A DNA stretch of 64,000 nucleotides from 0-14-0-80-60-11 sp049322355 (GTDB taxonomy: Bacteria; Desulfobacterota; Desulfobaccia; Desulfobaccales; 0-14-0-80-60-11): contig JBMORG010000006.1 of the NCBI GenBank assembly GCA_049322355.1, forward strand, positions 28,491-92,490, given 5' to 3'. A program made the position numbers and the translations under genes. Shown in pieces: positions 58,785 through 64,000 of the stretch (position 1 is its first letter; the number at the start of each line of letters is the position of its first letter). The notes below the pieces were generated by a model. That model did no database searches and had not been told where the DNA came from. It saw only the letters and a list, made by a program, of their open reading frames with translations.

Positions 58785-60866
58785 TTACTCCTTCTCCTGG
58801 GCCGCCTTGGCTTCAGCAATGACCTTCTCGGCCAGGTGGGGCGGCATTTCCTCGTAGTGGTCGAATTCCATTTCGTAGGTGCCTCGGCCGCCGGTTTTGG
58901 AGATCAAATCCGGGGCGTAGAGCAGCACTTCGCTCATGGGCACGTGTGCGGTGATCACCTGGTAGCGCCCCTGGGCCTCCACACCCAGGACCCGGCCCCG
59001 GCGCCCGTTGAGGTCGCCGATGATATCTCCCATGTTATCTTCCGGTACCGTCACGGTCATCTTCATAATGGGCTCCAGCAAAGTGGGGCTGGCCTGTTCC
59101 ATGCCCTTCTTGAAGCCCATGGAGCCGGCGATTTTAAAGGCCATGTCCGAGGAGTCCACTTCGTGGAATGAGCCGTCGTACAATATGACCCGGAAATCCA
59201 CCACTGGAAAGCCGGCTAAAATGCCGGTATTCTTGGCCTCGACAATGCCTTTTTCCACCGAAGGGATATATTGTTTGGGGATGACGCCGCCTACAATTTT
59301 GTCCACGAACTCAAAACCCCCACCCCGGGGCAAAGGCTCCAGTTCCAGCCAGGTATCGCCGTACTGGCCTCGCCCCCCCGACTGCCGTTTATATTTGCCC
59401 TGGACTTTGACGGTGCCTTTGATGGTCTCCCGATAGGGCACTTTGGGGGGCTTGAGGTTGACTTCCACCCCGAACTTCCGCTTCAACTTTTCCGCAGTGG
59501 CTTCGATATGGACCGAACCTACGCCGGACAATAAAATTTCTTTGGTTTCGGCGTTACGGTTTAAGGCCAGGGATGAATCTTCTTCGATGAGTTTCGAAAA
59601 CGAGGAGAAGACTTTATCTTCTTCACCCTGCTTTTTGGGCTCCACTGCAAAGGTGACCATGGGCCGGGAGGGCGGAATAGCCGGTAATATCAGTGGGTTG
59701 GACTCTGAAGTCAAGGTGTCGCCGGTGATGGTTTCTTTGAGTTTGGCCACGGCCCCGAAAGCCCCAGGTCCCAGGCTGGGCACCGCCTTTTGGCCCTTGC
59801 CTTCCAGCAGGAAGAGCTGACCAAAGCGCTCCGGGACGGATCGGGTGGCATTAAGGACTGTGGAGTCTGCAGTCATAGTGCCGGAATAAATGCGGAAGAT
59901 GGATAGGCGGCCGGCATAGGGGTCGGCCACTGTCTTAAAGACCTGGGCAGCCAGGGGACTATCAGGGTCAGCTTCCACGGCCAGTTCTTCCTGGGTGGCA
60001 GGATTCTGGCCTTTAACCAGGCCCCGGTCCTCCGGCGAAGGGAGATATAAGTTGATGGCGTCCAACAGCAATGGGTAGCCCAGGTTGTCGTGGGTGGCCC
60101 CGCACAGTACCGGCACGAAATTGCCTTTCAAGGTTCCGACCCTGAGCCCTTGGTAGATCTCCTCGGCAGTGAGTTCGCCTTCCTCGAGGAACTTTTCGAT
60201 CAAGGCGTCGTCGCTTTCCGCGGCAAAATTAAGGAGGTCGCTGCGCAAGGCCTCCACTTCATCCTTGAGGTCATCTGGTATGGGGCCGGCTTCCGGCTTG
60301 GCGGCGGAACCCGATGCCAGGAAAGCTTTCTGGCTGATCAAATCAACCACGCCTTTAAAACCCACTTCCCGGCCGATGGGGAGCTGGATAGGCACCGCCT
60401 GGACTTCCAGCACCTCCCGGACTTCTTTCAGGACCCGGTGAAAATCAGCCCGCTCCCGATCCATCTTGTTGATAAAGACCAGGCGGGGCAGGTTGTACCG
60501 GTTGGCCGTCTGCCAGACCTTTTCGGTGCCCACCTTGACGCCGTCCACTGCGTCCACCACCACCACGGCGGCATCGCTCACATGTAGGGTGGCCCGGGTA
60601 TCCGACAGGAAATTGTCATCGCCGGGGGTGTCGGCCAGGTAAACCGTGTGCTTTTTCCACTGATAATGATGAAAGGCGCTGGAAATAGTAATTTTGCGCT
60701 TAATTTCCTCAGGTTCGTAATCCAGGACGGAACTGCCGTCGTCGACTTTACCCAGCCGGGAGGTAGCCCCCGCCCCGAAGAGGAGGGCTTCGGCCAGAGA
60801 GGTCTTGCCACAGCCCCCGTGGCCGATCAGAACTAAGTTGCGGATTTGAGTGGTTTTGCCGGACAT
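58785..60866 (-). CDS. fusA: EF-G-like translational GTPase, divergent paralogue
   Basis: 693 residues from ATG 60866 (GGGAGAG upstream). Five EF-G domains by order: GTPase with G1 GHGGCGKTS, G2 region KRKITI, G3 written DTPGDDNF, G4 NKMD; domains II-V with LTSESNPL, GVGSVHIEATAEKL, PVVDFRVILYDGSFHEVDSS and GDIIGDLNGRRGRVLG. Standard EF-G has GHVDAGKTT and DTPGHVDF; the catalytic His of G3 is Asp here. This fits the second, divergent EF-G clade found in several phyla rather than the main elongation factor, so it may have a slower GTPase or a special role. The main fusA should be elsewhere. Confidence 0.9.
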   Translation of the reverse strand: MSGKTTQIRNLVLIGHGGCGKTSLAEALLFGAGATSRLGKVDDGSSVLDYEPEEIKRKITISSAFHHYQWKKHTVYLADTPGDDNFLSDTRATLHVSDAAVVVVDAVDGVKVGTEKVWQTANRYNLPRLVFINKMDRERADFHRVLKEVREVLEVQAVPIQLPIGREVGFKGVVDLISQKAFLASGSAAKPEAGPIPDDLKDEVEALRSDLLNFAAESDDALIEKFLEEGELTAEEIYQGLRVGTLKGNFVPVLCGATHDNLGYPLLLDAINLYLPSPEDRGLVKGQNPATQEELAVEADPDSPLAAQVFKTVADPYAGRLSIFRIYSGTMTADSTVLNATRSVPERFGQLFLLEGKGQKAVPSLGPGAFGAVAKLKETITGDTLTSESNPLILPAIPPSRPMVTFAVEPKKQGEEDKVFSSFSKLIEEDSSLALNRNAETKEILLSGVGSVHIEATAEKLKRKFGVEVNLKPPKVPYRETIKGTVKVQGKYKRQSGGRGQYGDTWLELEPLPRGGGFEFVDKIVGGVIPKQYIPSVEKGIVEAKNTGILAGFPVVDFRVILYDGSFHEVDSSDMAFKIAGSMGFKKGMEQASPTLLEPIMKMTVTVPEDNMGDIIGDLNGRRGRVLGVEAQGRYQVITAHVPMSEVLLYAPDLISKTGGRGTYEMEFDHYEEMPPHLAEKVIAEAKAAQEKE

Positions 60867-61024
60867 CAAACTCTCCCTTCCCTCAAGGTTGCCTCCCCGG
60901 CCCGTCTCTCAGGCCAGGTCAACCTTTTAAAATTAACAGGTTTCTCATTAAATCTCAACTGGTTTTCCATCCTCTTCCAGTCACGAAGGCTGACCAGTCT
61001 CATGAACATAAATCACTCCGGGAA

Positions 61025-61053
61025 TTGACAGGTAAAATACTAGTCGATATACT
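61025..61053 (+). promoter_or_regulatory. Promoter of tRNA-Pro
   Basis: TTGACA (61025-61030), exactly 17 bases, TATACT (61048-61053), 11 bases before the mature tRNA. Near-consensus sigma-70 promoter. Confidence 0.85.
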
Positions 61054-61063
61054 TAAAATTTGT

Positions 61064-61140
61064 CGGGACGTGGCGCAGACTGGAAGCGCACCTGAATGGG
61101 GTTCAGGGGGTCGGAGGTTCAAATCCTCTCGTCCCGACCA
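61064..61140 (+). tRNA. tRNA-Pro (anticodon GGG)
   Basis: 77 bases with encoded CCA. Acceptor CGGGACG/CGTCCCG perfect; anticodon arm CCTGA-ATGGGGT-TCAGG gives GGG; T arm GGAGG-TTCAAAT-CCTCT. Reads CCC/CCU codons. Confidence 0.97.
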
Positions 61141-61156
61141 GGATTTAATAAGAAAT

Positions 61157-61194
61157 AAGGCAGGTTACCGATGGATTATCGGGCCTGCCTTTAA
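61157..61194 (+). terminator. Terminator of tRNA-Pro
   Basis: AAGGCAGG (61157-61164)/CCTGCCTT (61184-61191) with an inner CCGAT/ATCGG stem, then TTTAAT. It begins 16 bases after the tRNA. Confidence 0.75.
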
Positions 61195-61325
61195 TAATTC
61201 CTGGGTAACGTGCATATAACGTGCACGATTTTGTCAAAGCACCCGGGTAGCCTACTTTGTTTTTGGCAAGAAAGTGAGCACCATGGGTTTTCTGGCTGGA
61301 CCTTCTCCAGGTGGGAAATACCCCA

Positions 61326-61960
61326 TCACTTGCCGGACTTGATTAACATGTCAGACAAAGTTTTCGGGGTTATGGGTCTGGCTCCCAGAGCAATAAGGGT
61401 GGCGTTGTCCTGGCTTTCCAAGGTGAAAAGGGGCTTATCCCAGGAAATGACCTTCTGACAAAAGCGCTCGGTTTTGCTCCCCGGAGAAGCATAGGCTACG
61501 AAGATGTTATCAGCCAGAGCGGCGACAAACTCGTTTCGTTCCTGCGCCAGTTCCGCGGTGGGGTGACGGTGCTTTTCTACAAAGGGGGAGACTATCAGCA
61601 GGCGGCCCTGGTCCAGGGGCAACTTCCACTCTTCAGGGAGACGGGACCAAATATTCCTGGCCGGGCAGATGACAACCGGCTGGTTCCCCGGAGCAGGAAC
61701 TGGAGGCATTCCTTTTCCATGGGGGAATGAAAGCCCCCGATGACCGGGATTTGGGCTTCCCGCAGGGCCCGGGCCAGGTCATAGGTTTTCAGGATAAGGT
61801 CCCCCGGGCCTTTGACCGAACAGAACCAGGCAAGGGTGTAGCTTCTCAAGATGGCGAGGTCGCCAAGAACGAAAATCGAGCGCGGGGCGCGTTCACCGAG
61901 ATAACGGGCAAGGCAGTCAGGGAAATCAGGATGGTCGTGGGAAAGGCGCTCCATGTTCAT
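61326..61960 (-). pseudogene. DprA/Rossmann-type DNA-processing protein, frameshifted
   Basis: Two overlapping frames. The upstream part (61960 to ~61690) reads APRSIFVLGDLAILR, LARALREAQIPVIGGFHSPMEKECLQFLLRG; the downstream part (~61690 to 61326) continues NQPVVICPARNIWSRLPEEWKLPLDQGRLLIVSPF. Adding one G in the GGGG run (61686-61689 on the plus strand) restores a single ~210-residue frame. The pattern (GGFHSPxE, then a Rossmann core with SPF) is that of DprA-like proteins. It could also be a sequencing indel, but neighbouring fragments are decayed too. Confidence 0.7.
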
Positions 61961-62059
61961 ATCTGATCAGAGCAAGTTCCATTTCATGGGCCAGGGGCGC
62001 GAAAATAACCGGTAGAGTCGTCATTTATGCGTCATCACCCTTCCCGGCCATGCAGAGTC

Positions 62060-62208
62060 TTACTGCCGGAGGGCTGAAAAACTCACCTTCAACTTTCCCC
62101 GGCCAGCTAACACTGCCGTGCGGGTGACCGGGCTGACCCGGAAGCGCAAGGCCTGAAGGTGGTCGAGAATGGGGGCGATTTCATTGATCAGGCTTTCGGC
62201 CCTCAAAT
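62060..62208 (-). pseudogene. Possible remnant of a PIN/DUF3368-type toxin C-terminus
   Basis: A 49-codon open stretch reads SLINEIAPILDHLQALRFRV and then SPVTRTAVLAGRGKLKV, resembling the tail of DUF3368 PIN-domain proteins (LIPxVxPILDxL...GFxLS...VLxxAGE). No start, no catalytic part. Weak evidence from resemblance only. Confidence 0.35.
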
Positions 62209-62215
62209 TTCAGGC

Positions 62216-62344
62216 TCAATCCTCCGCCTCCGCCCCCATCCGATACTTGATGTCGTAATTGATGATGAAGTCCAATTCTTCGTCGGTGAAGCCATAATGT
62301 GTGGCTAGGACACGGTCAATTTCGTCTATGATTGTCTTGCTCTG
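62216..62344 (-). pseudogene. C-terminal remnant of an Eco57I-type DNA methylase
   Basis: 42 codons read QSKTIIDEIDRVLATHYGF then TDEELDFIINYDIKYRMG and an acidic end before the stop. This is the closing sequence of class II adenine methylases of the Eco57I/BREX-PglX/DISARM-like type. Everything upstream of it is missing; it is fused behind the helicase remnant. Confidence 0.65.
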
Positions 62345-63610
62345 CTAAACCAGAACACCCTCTGGTTCCCCCAGGCATGGGCTGATGAACGCGGGTAGAA
62401 TACGCCACATTGGGAAGCTCAGGGATAGCCTTTTTCAGGGCGGGGTTCTTATCAATGGCGTTCTTCCAAATCTGGTAGGCGTAGGAGGCCAGGTCCACTT
62501 CGGTGTCGGCCTCGCCGTCATAAATGCCGGATTTTTCGTGATAAATGTCCAGGATGGGCTGATCGTCGGCATCGTCTTCGAAAAAGGCTTCGTCGGTGCC
62601 CACCACTTCGGCATTTTGGCGCAAGCTCTCCCTTACTCGGCGGCGCAGACGGATGATGCGCTCCACACCATCGGCGGGGAGAAAGGAATAGCACAGAATC
62701 TCTTGCGATTGCTGACCGATGCGGTCAATACGCCCCGCCCGTTGCACCAGGCGGATGATGGCCCAGGGCAGGTCGTAGTTGACAATGATGGAGCAGTCCT
62801 GCAGGTTCTGGCCCTCACTCAGGACATCGGTGGCGATGAGGACCCGCAGTTCATCCTCCGGCCTGATGAAATCCGGTTTTTCGGGGTCATCTTTTTCGTT
62901 GCTCTTCGGGCTGAAACGCCAGGCCAGGCCGGTGGGGTCAGGGGAATCGCCGGTGACCCCTTCCAAAGCCGGCACTCCCCAGGCTTTCAGTTGACCGGCC
63001 AGGTAGCGGACGGTATCGGCGAACTGGGTAAAAACCAAAACTTTGTCCTCCGGGTGAACCTGCATTAGGTCCTGGCATCGAGGTATTCCGCTTCCTGGGT
63101 GCCGATGGGAAGCGGTAGCCCCTGGTCAATGGCGTGCAGGGCGATTAAGTTTCGCAGTATATGGCGTTCCACGGATTGGAGAAATGCAGGCCCGCCGCTC
63201 TCCAGGCGCTTAAAGAGATTGGTGCGGCAAAATCCCATGAGTCGCTTGCCGGCCCGGGAGAGGCCCCGGATGACTTTTTGCTCTTTCTCAGTTGGCGGAT
63301 CGTGGGGCTGTGAGGTCAGATGGTTGCCCAGGCCATAACGCGGGAGATTCAGGGAGTTGACCGTGTTAACTACCGCCGGGGAGTAAAGCAGAGCATACTG
63401 GTCGGTCTGGTCAGACTCGTCAATATTGAACTTGATGGTTTTGGGGATGCGGTCAGGAAAGTAAGAGCGTCTGCCGTCCTCAAAAGTAAGATATTTCCGG
63501 CCATTTTCCGGGTCGGTGGCGGCGTAATTTTCTTGAATGAAGGTGCGGGTGCGGCGCACCATGTAGAGGCGCATAAGATCACACCAATTTGCAGAACTTG
63601 ACATACACAA
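62345..63610 (-). pseudogene. SNF2-type defence helicase, truncated at both ends and frameshifted
   Basis: Two adjacent frames (63610-63065 and 63065-~62345). The first has LMRLYMVRRTRTFIQENYA, KYLTFEDGRRSYFPDRIPKT; the second has EDKVLVFTQFADTVRYLAGQL, LRVLIATDVLSEGQNLQDC, NYDLPWAIIRLVQRAGRIDRIGQ (motif VI). One missing G near 63072 restores continuity, and a surplus G in GGGGG (62368-62372) breaks it again near HQPMPG. The N-terminal ATPase half and the C-terminus are absent. Helicases of this type occur with methylases in DISARM-like and related defence loci. Confidence 0.8.
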
Positions 63611-63749
63611 CTCGGGGGCTTAAGCAATTTCATCCCTTCTCCCAAACCTGACCGGGCGAAGGGAAAGGCAGTCCTCGAGGTTGGCCAATTGGAAACGTTA
63701 ATCAGTGGATGGAAAAAAAGTAAAAATAAAGGTAAGTTAAGGATAATTC

Positions 63750-63825
63750 TGGTAGTCCCAACGGGAATCGAACCCGTGTCTCCGCCGTGAGAGGGCGGTG
63801 TCCTAGGCCGCTAGACGATGGGACC
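63750..63825 (-). tRNA. tRNA-Glu (anticodon CTC)
   Basis: 76 bases with encoded CCA. Acceptor GGTCCCA/TGGGACT (one G-U pair), anticodon arm CCGCC-CTCTCAC-GGCGG giving CTC, T arm CGGG-TTCGAAT-CCCG. Reads GAG. It borders the decayed island on the right. Confidence 0.96.
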
Positions 63826-63897
63826 GCGCAGAAATGTATATCTCAACCATCAGTAGCTGTCAAGGTTCATCTTCCTTTCTGTCAATAGCACACACAG

Positions 63898-63932
63898 ATG
63901 TCCGGTTTTCATAGCACATGAAATGTCCGGTT
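63898..63932. repeat. Two direct copies of ATGTCCGGTT near the window edge
   Basis: ATGTCCGGTT at 63898-63907 and 63923-63932, 25 bases apart. Repeated TGTCCGG motifs occur at ends of some insertion sequences, so an IS end beyond the window is possible. Nothing else in 63826-64000 is recognisable. Confidence 0.3.
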
Positions 63933-64000
63933 GATTTTTACAATCCCTTACCATATTCTGAAGTCGTCTCCTGGGAGGGTAGGGCAACGCTGGAGAGCGA

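Noticed and set aside
61210..61458. 82-codon plus-strand frame after tRNA-Pro
   Set aside because: Overlaps the DprA-like remnant on the other strand and resembles nothing.
61064..63825. Attachment-site duplication of tRNA-Pro bounding the island
   Set aside because: No second copy of the tRNA 3' end was found before tRNA-Glu.
1..64000. CRISPR array
   Set aside because: No regularly spaced direct repeats with unique spacers; the repeats present are dispersed palindromes or coding TPR units.

Overview
The window is about 64 kb of GC-rich, densely coded chromosome from a Gram-negative bacterium. Outer-membrane lipoproteins, a beta-barrel porin-like protein, a LolB-like protein, MurJ, RpoH, hopanoid genes, PEP-CTERM proteins, a sigma-54 activator and a c-di-GMP-type riboswitch remnant together suggest a deltaproteobacterial lineage (Desulfobacterota, perhaps near Desulfobacca or Syntrophobacteria). 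That placement is inference from gene content, not a phylogeny. The window is nearly all housekeeping sequence, with one decayed accessory island near the right end.

Layout. 0-6 kb, minus strand: a truncated polyprenyl diphosphate synthase, then the operon xseA-xseB-ispA-dxs. 6-7.6 kb: a family 8 glycoside hydrolase interrupted in frame by a dispersed repeat. 8-12.6 kb, plus strand: thrS-infC-rpmI-rplT-pheS, with a terminator-like hairpin before thrS, a rare ATC start for infC and no pheT. 12.7-16.2 kb, minus: a lipoprotein, nth, murJ and a membrane protein. 16.3-21 kb: an orphan sigma-54 response regulator, a small unknown protein and a TPR membrane protein. 21-24 kb: larC, then a decayed riboswitch/PEP-CTERM locus and an intact AT-rich HAF-repeat PEP-CTERM gene. 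24-30 kb, minus: two CNNM/CorC-like proteins, lon, and a lone MNT nucleotidyltransferase. 30-38 kb, plus: hopanoid genes shc-hpnA-hpnH followed by a GT-C glycosyltransferase, a TPR protein and an unknown. 38-46 kb, plus: guaA, holB-ricT and several envelope or unknown proteins. 46-51 kb, minus: a TPR protein, tsaE, a CBS protein, nnr and a beta-barrel. 51-57 kb, plus: hisH-hisF, then rpoH-TPR lipoprotein-LolB-like-Mut7-C. 57.7-61 kb, minus: mog, a MOSC protein and a divergent EF-G paralogue. 61-64 kb: between tRNA-Pro(GGG) and tRNA-Glu(CTC) lies a decayed defence or restriction island (SNF2 helicase, Eco57I-type methylase, possible PIN toxin and DprA-like fragments).

The genes connect most clearly around isoprenoids: dxs and ispA make farnesyl diphosphate, polyprenyl synthase extends it for quinones, and shc/hpnA/hpnH turn squalene into hopanoids. 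RpoH and Lon are both here but unlinked. The intergenic spaces are full of palindromic dispersed repeats of at least six families. Several abut start codons, one lies inside a gene, and one ~100-bp element appears twice in opposite orientation. These repeats, the repeat-interrupted GH8 gene, the PEP-CTERM fossil with its riboswitch and the decayed island are the most unusual parts of the window.
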